From the NCBI GenBank assembly GCA_016293065.1, contig JAEDEY010000007.1, positions 1-41,933 of the forward strand: DNA of 41,933 bases. The letters run 5' to 3'. Each line of letters opens with the position of its first letter. The first letter of the stretch is position 1. The translations under genes were made by a program, and so were the position numbers. Below are positions 31,844 to 40,944 of the stretch, in pieces. A model generated the notes under the pieces. It did no database searches and was not told the origin of the DNA. It was given only the letters and a program-made list of their open reading frames with translations. Origin of the DNA: Bacteroidales bacterium (GTDB taxonomy: Bacteria; Bacteroidota; Bacteroidia; Bacteroidales; UBA3663).

Positions 31844-33106
31844 TTACAATTTCGACAAGAGATATTTCTTCACATCGCGCCAACGATAGTAGCATCCAGC
31901 AAGGTTTTTGACTGGCAGAGTCACCTCATTTTCGTTGTGAAGTAATTTTACAATAACCGAGCCTTTGCGGTTGCGGAAGAATACCATCTGTAGGTTGGCT
32001 GCCATCGGAGAGATATAGAAATCCTGCCAGTGGCGCTCTATCTCATTGACATCCGAAACCTTGGCTCCACAGCCCTCGATATCCATGAGGGCAAGCAGGC
32101 GGATGAGGTGAGAGTCGTGGCCGAAACGGAGTGTCGCACATTCGTTGCCGCTCTTTATTGCCTCATCGGCTTTCTCGATGATGTTGCGCAAAAGAGGCTT
32201 GGCTGCTTCGAGCGCGATGCCCTGTGCCTCTGGTGCTGCAGCATTGCAGATGTACATACGATAGTTGATGGTGAGCCAGATGTCGTAGAGTTCTTCGGGC
32301 GTGAAAAGTTCGATGAGCGAAAGGTCGGTGGGCAGGTCCTGCATTCCGACAGCAAGCCAGTAGAGTGTCGTGGTAAACTTATACTCGTCGATGTTGTCGG
32401 GATTCCTGAAGAGAGTCTTGAGCAGGCGAGTGCCTTTGACGTGCTCGCGCTCGAACTTCGTCCATTCACCTCGCCATATCTTTTCGTCCTTCTCGAAGGC
32501 TTTCTGTTCAGGGGTATCGTTGGCGATATAGCACATGAACTCCTGCTTGGTTTCCTGTGTGATGTTGAGTGCAGGATCTTTCTCCTTCAGCGAAGCGCAG
32601 AACGACTCCATGCTTGCCTTGCAACGAGGCACGACACTGCTGCGGGCTTCGATGGCCTTGTGGCTTGCAAACACTTCGGGGAATCGCTCGTACATACGTG
32701 CGGCAATGTCATGATGCTGCTGCTCGCCCACCTTGGTGAGCATGCCACCGTTGCCACGGGCAATGATCCACAGCTTGTGAACACGCGACAGGACATCCTC
32801 GCCAAGTGGCGTGAGGTTGCCGTCTTTGTATGCTGCTTCGAGAATCTCCAATACGGTCTGGTATCGCTCGTCGCTTGGCTGGAAGCGTGAGCCGTGTCGG
32901 CCATAGTGGCTGATGTAGAAAGGCTTGTAGCCCTTTGGCGCATCGGTCAATGTCTCCTGTTGAGGACCGGGATAGGCATAATAGATGCTGCCTAATTTTT
33001 CGGGCATCTGGAGCAGTGCTGCCTTATCGAGAATCTTATCGGCAGGCTGTGCCACTGCCGAGAGACAGAGCATCAGCCCGCAGAATACGGTTGTAAGTTT
33101 CTTCAT
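31844..33106 (-). CDS. Secreted histidine acid phosphatase (phytase/MINPP-like)
   Basis: A 420-residue periplasmic or secreted phosphatase of histidine phosphatase clade 2. The signal peptide ends near AVA (about residue 19). The catalytic motif is ISHYGRHGSRF, with the nucleophile at H71, and the C-terminal HD-type motif is RFGHDSHLIRLLAL. The family removes phosphate from inositol phosphates or sugar phosphates; MINPP-type enzymes from gut Bacteroidota act on phytate. The gene is last in the second polysaccharide locus, 12 bp after the GH28-fold gene, so it may remove phosphate from a phosphorylated glycan (for example phosphomannan) rather than phytate. Substrate choice is inference. Confidence 0.85.
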   Translation of the reverse strand: MKKLTTVFCGLMLCLSAVAQPADKILDKAALLQMPEKLGSIYYAYPGPQQETLTDAPKGYKPFYISHYGRHGSRFQPSDERYQTVLEILEAAYKDGNLTPLGEDVLSRVHKLWIIARGNGGMLTKVGEQQHHDIAARMYERFPEVFASHKAIEARSSVVPRCKASMESFCASLKEKDPALNITQETKQEFMCYIANDTPEQKAFEKDEKIWRGEWTKFEREHVKGTRLLKTLFRNPDNIDEYKFTTTLYWLAVGMQDLPTDLSLIELFTPEELYDIWLTINYRMYICNAAAPEAQGIALEAAKPLLRNIIEKADEAIKSGNECATLRFGHDSHLIRLLALMDIEGCGAKVSDVNEIERHWQDFYISPMAANLQMVFFRNRKGSVIVKLLHNENEVTLPVKNLAGCYYRWRDVKKYLLSKL

Positions 33107-33118
33107 AGAGTCATTGAC

Positions 33119-34504
33119 TTATTTGACATTGATCTTCTTCACGTCGCCACCATAGTTCTCGAGCGAGTTGTTGACCTTGAGGTCTTTGATCGAGATGTCT
33201 GAAGCGTTTTCGACATAGACCGCATAGGTATTGCCCTTGATGAAGCCTTCGCCCTTGCATGGACGCTTGTCGTAGATGCCGCCAGGATAGTCGGTGCGCT
33301 TGGCGAGAGTCATGTTGACGTTCTCAAGATATATGTTGTGGACTTTCTCCGGTACATCGCCACCGATGAAAGCTCCGTTTTCGGAGTTGCAGATGATGTC
33401 GCGGAACCAGATGTTGCTCACTTCACCACAGCGTCCTTCGGTCACGCCCTTTGGGAAGCGCCAGTTGCCATCCTTATGGTTGGAAGATGCGCGTGGATAG
33501 GAAGTGACGTAAATAGGTTCGGCCTTGCCCCACCACACATCGCTGAAGAAATAGCCTTCGATGATGATGTTGGAGAACACCACATTGGTCACGGTGCCCT
33601 CGTCGCGGTTCTGGATGCCGATGCCACGGTTGCTTGCCTTGATGATGCAGTTGTCGATGAGCACGTCGCTGATGCTGTCCATATTCTCTGAACCAATCTT
33701 GATGGCGCACGAACGGCCAGACATGACGCAGTTGGTGACGGTGATGTCCTGACATGGCCCATATTCCTCAAACTCACGACGGTTCTTGAGGCAGATGCAG
33801 TCGTCACCCGAAGTGATGTAGCAGTCGGAGATACGAACCTTGCGCGAATGGTCGATGTCGATGCCGTCGCCATTGCGTATCTTGAGGTTGTTAATGAGGC
33901 TGATGCCAATGATCGAAGCGTCGTAGCAGCCGATGAGGTGAACGGTCCAGTAGGCTCCGTTGCAGATGGTCACGTCGCGTATCTGAAGCTTCTCGACACC
34001 TATGAGCGTGAGCACGTGCGGACGAGGGTCGAAGCCTGGGTCGGCAAGTTCCTTGAGCTCGTAGCTGTCGTGCAGCTCTGCACCCATGAAGGCAATGCCA
34101 TTGCCATCGATGGTGCCTTGACCTGTGATCGAGATATTCTTGGTGTCTTTGGTCCATATCCACATCATGCCCTCGCCCTCGTTCTCCTTGAACGCCGAGA
34201 GATGATAAATGCACTCATCGGGATTGGCACGCCACACGGAGTTGATTTCGAGATGATAATCGACATTCGACTTCAGTTCTACAGGACCCGAGAGGAAGGT
34301 CTTGCCAGAAGGGAAGATGACCTGTCCTCCACCGTTGGCCGTACATTCGTCGATGGCTTTCTGAATGGCAACGGCATCGTCGGTGATGCCATCGCCCACA
34401 GCACCATAATCGAGGACATTATAAACACCTGGGGTCTTTTGCTGATAGCAAGCACTCAGCAATAGAGCCGAAACAAAGAATAGGCTTTTTATGATATTTC
34501 TCAT
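33119..34504 (-). CDS. GH28-fold (polygalacturonase-like) lipoprotein
   Basis: A 461-residue right-handed beta-helix protein of the GH28/pectate-lyase superfamily. It begins with a lipoprotein signal (lipobox LLSAC, Cys at 19), so it is membrane anchored. The N-terminal YNVLDYGAVGDGITDDAVA is the standard entry to the fold. GH28 motifs are NGDGIDID (N211, D213) and SGDDCICLK (D234, D235). The third motif, normally G-H-G-x-S-I-G-S, reads SCAIKIGS here, so the usual His is replaced (C266); the following R (about 293, in NRGIGIQNR) is kept. The enzyme may therefore act on a sugar other than galacturonate. It sits between the DUF5009 and phosphatase genes with gaps of 14 and 12 bp. Confidence 0.85.
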   Translation of the reverse strand: MRNIIKSLFFVSALLLSACYQQKTPGVYNVLDYGAVGDGITDDAVAIQKAIDECTANGGGQVIFPSGKTFLSGPVELKSNVDYHLEINSVWRANPDECIYHLSAFKENEGEGMMWIWTKDTKNISITGQGTIDGNGIAFMGAELHDSYELKELADPGFDPRPHVLTLIGVEKLQIRDVTICNGAYWTVHLIGCYDASIIGISLINNLKIRNGDGIDIDHSRKVRISDCYITSGDDCICLKNRREFEEYGPCQDITVTNCVMSGRSCAIKIGSENMDSISDVLIDNCIIKASNRGIGIQNRDEGTVTNVVFSNIIIEGYFFSDVWWGKAEPIYVTSYPRASSNHKDGNWRFPKGVTEGRCGEVSNIWFRDIICNSENGAFIGGDVPEKVHNIYLENVNMTLAKRTDYPGGIYDKRPCKGEGFIKGNTYAVYVENASDISIKDLKVNNSLENYGGDVKKINVK

Positions 34505-34518
34505 TGTGTGATAGTATT

Positions 34519-35616
34519 TTAGATTTTAATAATTATCTTTTTTCTGAACAACAGCCATGCGCATAGTGCCATAAAGGCTACGAGGGTGAGAGCATAGAAG
34601 AGGAATGACCACGGACTTTCTGGTCCGAAGATAGATGTCCAGCTGTCGAAGAGCAGTCCTGAGATGCCTGTCACGCCAATGACCGATGGAAGCATCTCGC
34701 TGAGGATATAGACGAAGAGCGCGTTCATGCCGAACCACTGAAACACCGTGCTCCACTTGGTGTAACTCTTGAGGTCGATGAGCCATGTGAACAAGCCAAG
34801 CAGACAGGCAGCCATGCCACAGGTGACGAGCACATAGCTTGGCGACCAGATGCGCTTGTTGATTGGCAAGCCGTAGCTGATCAGATAACCAACGATGCCC
34901 AATGCTGTTCCGACGACCACGACGTTCATGATCTTCTCGCCTACATCCTTGCCCTTCATGATGGCTTTTCCGCAAATCACGCCAATCATGGCATGAGCAA
35001 TGCCCGAGATCACGCCTACCAGTCCTTCAGGATCGACAGGAGTGCGTCCGTCGAGCACCTTGCTATAGATATGATTGCCGAACAATGCACGATCCACCTT
35101 GCCGAGCCAGTTCTCTTCAGCTACTTCCGAATAACCATTGCCCGCGAGCAATATCACGGCATAGATGACGAGCAGCGAGAAGGTAATCTTCCAGAGATGG
35201 CGACCCTTGAAAGCAAGGAAGAGCAGAGATGCGCCACAGTAAGAGAGGGCAATGCGCTGAAGCACGCCCCAGATGCGTAGCTGACCGGGGATGTTGGCTG
35301 CGTCGCCCCAGATGAGCATATCCCACGCGTGAAGCAAGACACCGATGGCGAACATGATGACGGTGCGCTTGAAGATCTTGGTAACAATGCCCGGTTCGCC
35401 AGCATGACGGCTCAACGAGATGAAGATCGAGACACCGACCATGAAGAGGAAGAAAGGAAAGACAAGGTCGCAAGGTGTCAGTCCGTTCCAAGCCGAGTGG
35501 TTGAGAGGCTCGAAGCTGTAGCGGCCTCCTCCGTTGTTCACTAATATCATGCCTGCTACCGTCATGCCTCGTAGCACGTCGAGCGAAAGCAGTCGTTTGC
35601 TTTTTGTTTCTGCCAT
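34519..35616 (-). CDS. DUF5009/HGSNAT-like membrane acetyltransferase
   Basis: A 365-residue multi-pass membrane protein related to heparan-alpha-glucosaminide N-acetyltransferase, which moves acetyl groups across a membrane onto terminal glucosamine. The N-terminus LLSLDVLRGMTVAGMILVNN and NHSAWNGLTPCDLVFPFFLF hold the family signature, with a candidate acetyl-carrying His at 40. About ten hydrophobic helices follow, for example IMNVVVVGTALGIVGYLISY. It lies in the second polysaccharide locus, 132 bp downstream of GH92 across a REP-like element and 14 bp upstream of the GH28-fold gene. A GH89 alpha-N-acetylglucosaminidase is two genes upstream, the same enzyme pair that acts in lysosomal heparan sulfate breakdown. 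The substrate is inferred from homology and context. Confidence 0.83.
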   Translation of the reverse strand: MAETKSKRLLSLDVLRGMTVAGMILVNNGGGRYSFEPLNHSAWNGLTPCDLVFPFFLFMVGVSIFISLSRHAGEPGIVTKIFKRTVIMFAIGVLLHAWDMLIWGDAANIPGQLRIWGVLQRIALSYCGASLLFLAFKGRHLWKITFSLLVIYAVILLAGNGYSEVAEENWLGKVDRALFGNHIYSKVLDGRTPVDPEGLVGVISGIAHAMIGVICGKAIMKGKDVGEKIMNVVVVGTALGIVGYLISYGLPINKRIWSPSYVLVTCGMAACLLGLFTWLIDLKSYTKWSTVFQWFGMNALFVYILSEMLPSVIGVTGISGLLFDSWTSIFGPESPWSFLFYALTLVAFMALCAWLLFRKKIIIKI

Positions 35617-35653
35617 AAGTATTGATTTTAAATTAACCTCATGTTATGCTTTT

Positions 35654-35735
35654 ACCCTTTCAGGGCGTATTTCTATTCTGTGCGTTATTTCCAGGGCATT
35701 GCCTTTGGCTATGTGCAAGCTGCTCTTTCAGGGCG
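35654..35735. repeat. REP-like repeat pair inside the glycosidase operon
   Basis: CTTTCAGGGCG occurs twice, at 35657-35667 and 35725-35735, 68 bp apart and in the same orientation. The first copy is part of CCCTTTCAGGG, a small hairpin. Between them lies an imperfect inverted unit CCAGGGC...GCCTTTGG (35691-35708). The minus-strand pattern (GCCCTGAAAG, then GCCCTGG, then GCCCTGAAAG) is like repeat units scattered in other Bacteroidota genomes. It separates GH92 from the DUF5009 gene. Confidence 0.6.
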
Positions 35736-35748
35736 AAGTGTGACATTA

Positions 35749-38529
35749 TTATAATATGCTTACTTTCCAGTTGATCTCGACAGGATTGTTCTTCATCTCC
35801 CAGATGAGCGGCAGAGCCTTGTCGTCGGCAACCCACATCTCCGCTCCTTCGTCCGTGTCGATGAGATGAAGAAGCGACGGATGGGTGTCGGTGGCAGGCA
35901 ACTGGTCAACAAGCGTGAAGGTCGTGTTGTTGAAGACGCAAGTGCCGTTGCTCTTTATGCTGTCGAGTGCTTTCTGCGAGAGAATGGCGAAGAGCTCATT
36001 GTCACTGAGCGTGATGTGCTGACGGTCGAGAGGCTGCTCATAATTGAGGCACGATGCCTGTGCAAGAGCCTTCTGGCTCATGATGTATGAACCTTGCCAC
36101 CACTTCAGGTTGCGCTCGATGCCCCAATGGAGAGTCAAGCCCTTGTCTGACGAGTCGATGTTGACTGTGAATCGGCGAGTCTGTCCGTGAAGCGAATATG
36201 TGAATAGATACTTGCCCTCGCGCGATGGTTCTGCCTGGTCTTTCAATGGTGCTGGCGCTACAGGCTCATTGACCGTAGTCTTGCCCTTCACCATTTCAAA
36301 CTGGAGCACTCCTCCTTCCAATATCTGCTGATGAGTGATGTGATGGCTAGTGAGAGGTGTGCCATTGAGCGAAATACTCTTCACGCGGAAGTTCTTGTCG
36401 CTCAGCTTCGGAGCCTTGATGGTCAATGTCTTGCCATTGCGCAACTTGATGGTCGCCTCCTTGACCATTGGGGTATGGAGAAGATAATAGTTGTGTCCGG
36501 CATTCGGATAGAGTCCGAGGATGTGGAAGGCAAGCCACGATGACATTGAACCTGAATCGTCGTTGCCAGGGATGCCGCTTGGTGAATCGTTGAAATTGTT
36601 GCGGATGATCTGGAGCACGCGGTCGCTCGTCTTGTCGGGACGGCCAATCCAGTGATAGAGGCAAGGAGTGAGGAACGACGGCTCGTTAGCCACATTATAA
36701 TATCGGTGTTCGAAGAAGGTGTCGAGTCGATGGTCGAAGGTCTCATTACCGCCACACGCTTCAATCAGGGCAGGAATGTCGTGAGGCATACTTAACGAAT
36801 ATTCCCAAGAGCTTGCCTCATAGAAGAAGCAATCCCACCAAGCCACATACCACGGACCTTCGTACGACACATCAGGAGTATAGACAAAGCTTCGTGGCTG
36901 GTTCTTGCTATGGCCGAAAGGCACGCGGTCGAGCCAATTGCCGTCCTTGTCTTTTGGCAGGATAAAACCCTTGACTCCGTCTTGCGTGAAGTCACTTCGC
37001 CATAGATGCTGCCAGTTCTTTGCCTGCTTGTAATATTGTTGCGCGAGGGCTTCCTTGCCAAGACCTTTGGCTACTTCGGCAATGGCATAGTCGCAGAAAG
37101 CATATTCGATGGTGCGGTTGCCTGCGCGAGGTATGCCGTATGGTATATAGCCGTATTGCAGATATGGCACGAGTCCGCCACGGCCTTCTGCCTCTTCGTT
37201 GCCGCCTGGAGGAGTGGTGGCATCCTTGAGCATTGCCTCAAGAGCCAGCTCATAGTCGATGGTGTCTCGCTCGTTACCCATGCCAAGACCTTTGACAAAG
37301 GCATCGGCAATGACAATCTCAGCATTCGAGCCTCCTTGTGTGCGTCCATTGCTGTTGCCGCTTCGTGCATCAGGCATATAGCCATCACGCTTGTAGATGT
37401 TGAGCAAGGCATTGACAATCTCCACTTCGCGGTCGGGGTCAAGCAAGGCGATGAGAGGCGAAGACGTGCGATAGGTGTCCCAGATGGCATAGAAGTCATC
37501 GTAGTAGCAGTCATCGTCGCTCCAGCCTGGGTTCTCACCGCTGCGATCGACAGGCATGATCATGGTGTGATAGAGTCCTGTATAGAACATACGCTTGGTG
37601 GCTTCGGGTGTCGATGGGTCGAGATCGACACGGCTCAAGAGGTCTTCCCATCGGTCGATAAGCTGCTGATAGACGGCCTCGAACGACCAGTGAGGAATCT
37701 CCTGAAAAGCATTGGCCTTGGCCTTCAGCTGACTGATGAACGAGATGCCAATCTTGAGATTGACTGTCGTGGCTTCGTCGGCAAACTGAACGAGTGCACC
37801 AGTCTTATGATGCGAGTCGTACTGCTGCAAGGCACTTGAGATGCTCTCGCCTTTCCATGTCTTGGTCTCAACGAAAGGCTTGTCGGCCTGTGCATAGAAA
37901 TAGACTGTATAGGCCTTGCCATTGTTCCATCCGCCACGGATGCGGCTGTAACCAGCTATTTCGTTGTCAGAGATGATCTGGATCTCTGACCCTACAAACT
38001 GTTGCGCCTCACGTGCGTCGGGAATAGGCTGCTCGCCAAGGAAGAAGCCCGCATCGACAAGGAGATTCTTCTTCGTATCGGCAGGATAGCTGAAACGATA
38101 GAATGAAGTCTTCTCGCCTGTGGTCACTTCGACCTTGATGCCGTTCTCTTCGAAAGTCGTTGAGTAATAGCCAAGCTTGATGGTCTCGTCCTTGCGGTGA
38201 GCTGGATGCTTGGTACCGTTGAGTTCGCCCACAAAAGGCATGACGAGGATATTGCCGTATTTTGGTCCGCCTCCAGTGCCGCTCACATGAGTCTGGGTAA
38301 AGCCATTGACCTGCTGGGGCATAGGTAGCCAGCCGCTGTTGGGCTTCTCGGTGCAGTCTGGCGATGGCTTGACCATGCCATAAGGACAAGAAGGCCCAAT
38401 AAACACTCGTCCAAGTCCCTCAGATCCAATGCGCGGATCGACATGCAAATAGTTCTGGGCAATTCCGTTGCCCAGAGCCAAAGTGCAAGCAAGAACAAAA
38501 GACAGGATCTTTCTTTTCACGATTATCAT
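35749..38529 (-). CDS. Glycoside hydrolase family 92 alpha-mannosidase
   Basis: A secreted calcium-dependent exo-alpha-mannosidase of 926 residues. The signal peptide ends near GIA (about residue 24). The GH92 opening YLHVDPRIGSEGLGRVFIGP and FTQTHVSGTGGGPKYGN are present, followed by YTGLYHTMIMP and, near residue 655, GNDDSGSMSSWLAFHILGLY, the metal/acid motif. GH92 proteins are usually about 750 residues; the extra C-terminus, from about 770, looks like a separate beta-rich domain (YSLHGQTRRFTVNIDSSD) and may bind carbohydrate or help folding. It lies 26 bp downstream of GH89 in one operon, so host N-glycan or fungal mannan chains are likely substrates, by family knowledge. Confidence 0.93.
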   Translation of the reverse strand: MIIVKRKILSFVLACTLALGNGIAQNYLHVDPRIGSEGLGRVFIGPSCPYGMVKPSPDCTEKPNSGWLPMPQQVNGFTQTHVSGTGGGPKYGNILVMPFVGELNGTKHPAHRKDETIKLGYYSTTFEENGIKVEVTTGEKTSFYRFSYPADTKKNLLVDAGFFLGEQPIPDAREAQQFVGSEIQIISDNEIAGYSRIRGGWNNGKAYTVYFYAQADKPFVETKTWKGESISSALQQYDSHHKTGALVQFADEATTVNLKIGISFISQLKAKANAFQEIPHWSFEAVYQQLIDRWEDLLSRVDLDPSTPEATKRMFYTGLYHTMIMPVDRSGENPGWSDDDCYYDDFYAIWDTYRTSSPLIALLDPDREVEIVNALLNIYKRDGYMPDARSGNSNGRTQGGSNAEIVIADAFVKGLGMGNERDTIDYELALEAMLKDATTPPGGNEEAEGRGGLVPYLQYGYIPYGIPRAGNRTIEYAFCDYAIAEVAKGLGKEALAQQYYKQAKNWQHLWRSDFTQDGVKGFILPKDKDGNWLDRVPFGHSKNQPRSFVYTPDVSYEGPWYVAWWDCFFYEASSWEYSLSMPHDIPALIEACGGNETFDHRLDTFFEHRYYNVANEPSFLTPCLYHWIGRPDKTSDRVLQIIRNNFNDSPSGIPGNDDSGSMSSWLAFHILGLYPNAGHNYYLLHTPMVKEATIKLRNGKTLTIKAPKLSDKNFRVKSISLNGTPLTSHHITHQQILEGGVLQFEMVKGKTTVNEPVAPAPLKDQAEPSREGKYLFTYSLHGQTRRFTVNIDSSDKGLTLHWGIERNLKWWQGSYIMSQKALAQASCLNYEQPLDRQHITLSDNELFAILSQKALDSIKSNGTCVFNNTTFTLVDQLPATDTHPSLLHLIDTDEGAEMWVADDKALPLIWEMKNNPVEINWKVSIL

Positions 38530-38555
38530 GCAGTTATCTGATGTTCATCATAATA

Positions 38556-40805
38556 TTACTTACCGAAAGCTTCCTTGAATACCTCCTTGGCTGTTTCCAC
38601 CAAGTCTCCTTCGCCTTCTGCTCCGTAAGGAGTATGGTCGAGAGTCCAAGGCTCTTCCATGGCGTACCAGTCGATATTGAGGGCAGGATTGTCCTGGCTG
38701 TTTTTCAGCCACGACGAATTGCCTACAGGAAGCACAGGAGCCTTGCCGTCAATCTGTTCTTCGAGCACGCTCCAGTATTTTGCCCAGCGAGGATAGTAGA
38801 AGTCCTTGAGGATACCTTCCCACTCCTTGTGAGCATAGTCGCGGAGCTTGCCGATATTGGCGCAATAGCGGTTGCCCCATGTGGTAATCTGAACACGAGC
38901 ATTCCACTCATATAGGTCTTTCTCAGCCTGTGTATTGCCGATTTTCTTTGCCTGTTCGGTCCAGTGTCCGACGCGGAACTCCGAACGGGTCTTGAGCAGC
39001 TTGTCCTGCAAAAGGAGGAGTCGGAGGAACTCCTTGTAGTCGCTCTTGAAGCGTTTCTTGTCGAAGCTCTTGAAGTCGGCAACAGTCTGGTTATAGACAA
39101 TGCGAGCCTGATCGGCAATGGCCTGACGCAGGATATCTACAAGGTCGTACTCGAAATTGTTGTTGCCCTTGAACTTATCAGCCACGCTCACCATTAGACG
39201 AGCCGCATCGGCAGTGGTTGTCGGGTCGTAATAGTTGCTCATCTTGCTCCAGCTTGATGCCTGTAAGCAGTCGAGCGATGGACGAGAACAGAAGATTGAC
39301 TCATGAGGACCCTGCTGGTTACATGAAGGAGGACAGTTGTAGATCTCGCGTGCAAGAATCTGCCATGCTTCTTGAGCCTTCTCGTCGTCGGCACCATAAC
39401 GAGCTTTGACATATCCCCTTACCCATTCTTCCTTTGTGAACTTTTCGGGACGCCAAGGCAGTTCGCACATCAGTTCATACATGATTGGATTGGTCTCCGA
39501 GCCTTCCATCGTCAGACCTATGCCCACAAGATGCTTTGCACGAGGATGAGTCTTTGTCAGATAGAAGTTGTCGAGCAGCTGGTCCATACGTCCGTGAAGA
39601 CCAATGTTCGCACCGAAATTCTCGAGGAGGCAAAAACACCAGTCGTGGTCGTCATATCCATTCTCCTTGAACCAGAGAGAAGGAGCTCCCCACATAGGGC
39701 GACACTCGCTGAAAAGGTCGAGGAAGATGACATCGCCAGGCTCGATAGCATGAAGCATCTCAGGACGAGGATTCTCGCTCCAGCCTTGGCACACCCACTT
39801 TGCCTTTGGATTTGCCTTTTTCATTGCAGCGTTTACGGCCTTGAAACAAGCATCTAAATCAAGGTCTGCAGGAATATTGGCAGCCTCATGGAATGGATCC
39901 ATCGAGTAGTAATCTGCCTTGCCGAAAAGTCGCACACTCTCTTCATAGAACATATCAGAAAACATCTGGAAACGAGGGTCGGTAGGCATCAATATGCCTG
40001 GTCTTGTGAATCCGTTCCATAACTGTACGTTCGACATTGAAGACTCGCCATTGTCGGTTTCGGCAGACGTTGCCGACATCTGTTGTGACATAAACTTGCT
40101 TGGCACCATGCCGCTGTATCCAGGAAGCACAGGCTTGATGCCCAATTCCCTCATACGCTTGAGAATCTTCTTCTGGAGAGCCTCTTGCTGAGTGTACCAG
40201 GAGTCAGGATTTGGGCCACCCCAGCCTTCGAGATTGTTCATCTCCCACCAAGCCAAGAATGCAGGACCAGCAATGAATTCATCGATGTCTTTCTTGCTGT
40301 AACCCATTCGCTCCATGATATTCTTCCACACGCACTCATAGCCTACTGCAGCCAGAGGCATGTTGATGCCATGCAGAGCCATCCAGTCGATTTCTTTCTC
40401 CCAGCGCTCCCAGTCCCAGAATGCCATAGAGTAACTGAACGTGCAATAATTGAAGTCGTAGCGCAATGAGAGATTGGTCTCATGACGCTCTTTCTTGTTT
40501 ACAGGTGGCAACACGGCGGGTAGTTTTGCCTCTATGCAGTTCCATGTGAGCTGAACACCTGCATAATACTTGAGATACCAGTTGATACCGACAGCAATAT
40601 TAACATAATTATTGCCACGCACAACAACTTTCTTCCCACGCTGATCGAGCTCAAAAAAGTCAATGTCCGACTTTTTCTGTTCGATGATGAATTTCTTTGA
40701 TGCGCCTTTGTCAATTCGTTCCAAAAGACCATCGATAGGAGTCGCTGCGAAGGAAGGAAGCAGCAAGCACAATGTAAACAACAATGTCAATAATGTCTTT
40801 CTCAT
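38556..40805 (-). CDS. Glycoside hydrolase family 89 alpha-N-acetylglucosaminidase
   Basis: A secreted exo-alpha-N-acetylglucosaminidase of 749 residues, homologous to lysosomal NAGLU, which removes terminal alpha-GlcNAc (for example from heparan or gastric mucin). The signal peptide ends near FAA (about residue 21). Typical GH89 segments include NIAVGINWYLKYYAGVQLTW, EIDWMALHGINMPLAAVGYE, FLAWWEMNNLEGWGGPNPDS and VGIGLTMEGSETNPIMYELM (about 425-445, with a conserved Glu). The order N-terminal domain, TIM barrel and helical C-terminal domain fits. Upstream, TATAATTTG (complement of 40880-40888) is close to a -7 element. The gene follows the partial SusD gene after a terminator and starts the GH89-GH92-DUF5009-GH28-phosphatase run. 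Confidence 0.94.
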   Translation of the reverse strand: MRKTLLTLLFTLCLLLPSFAATPIDGLLERIDKGASKKFIIEQKKSDIDFFELDQRGKKVVVRGNNYVNIAVGINWYLKYYAGVQLTWNCIEAKLPAVLPPVNKKERHETNLSLRYDFNYCTFSYSMAFWDWERWEKEIDWMALHGINMPLAAVGYECVWKNIMERMGYSKKDIDEFIAGPAFLAWWEMNNLEGWGGPNPDSWYTQQEALQKKILKRMRELGIKPVLPGYSGMVPSKFMSQQMSATSAETDNGESSMSNVQLWNGFTRPGILMPTDPRFQMFSDMFYEESVRLFGKADYYSMDPFHEAANIPADLDLDACFKAVNAAMKKANPKAKWVCQGWSENPRPEMLHAIEPGDVIFLDLFSECRPMWGAPSLWFKENGYDDHDWCFCLLENFGANIGLHGRMDQLLDNFYLTKTHPRAKHLVGIGLTMEGSETNPIMYELMCELPWRPEKFTKEEWVRGYVKARYGADDEKAQEAWQILAREIYNCPPSCNQQGPHESIFCSRPSLDCLQASSWSKMSNYYDPTTTADAARLMVSVADKFKGNNNFEYDLVDILRQAIADQARIVYNQTVADFKSFDKKRFKSDYKEFLRLLLLQDKLLKTRSEFRVGHWTEQAKKIGNTQAEKDLYEWNARVQITTWGNRYCANIGKLRDYAHKEWEGILKDFYYPRWAKYWSVLEEQIDGKAPVLPVGNSSWLKNSQDNPALNIDWYAMEEPWTLDHTPYGAEGEGDLVETAKEVFKEAFGK

Positions 40806-40895
40806 GTCTGTTGTATTATGTGTTAGATTTTGCTTTTTGTTTCTATGCAGATTAAAGCGTCATAGCATTTTGGCAAGGTCAAATTATAAGATATT

Positions 40896-40933
40896 AAAAA
40901 GGAGGAAACACCTTTTCGGGGCGTTTCCTCCTC
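40896..40933 (-). terminator. Terminator after the second susD gene
   Basis: GGAGGAAAC (40901-40909) pairs with GTTTCCTCC (40923-40931), with an inner CC/GG pairing. On the minus strand the hairpin is followed by a T run (complement of 40896-40900). It sits 11 nt past the SusD stop. It probably limits, but may not abolish, read-through into GH89. Confidence 0.85.
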
Positions 40934-40944
40934 TATGATAGATA

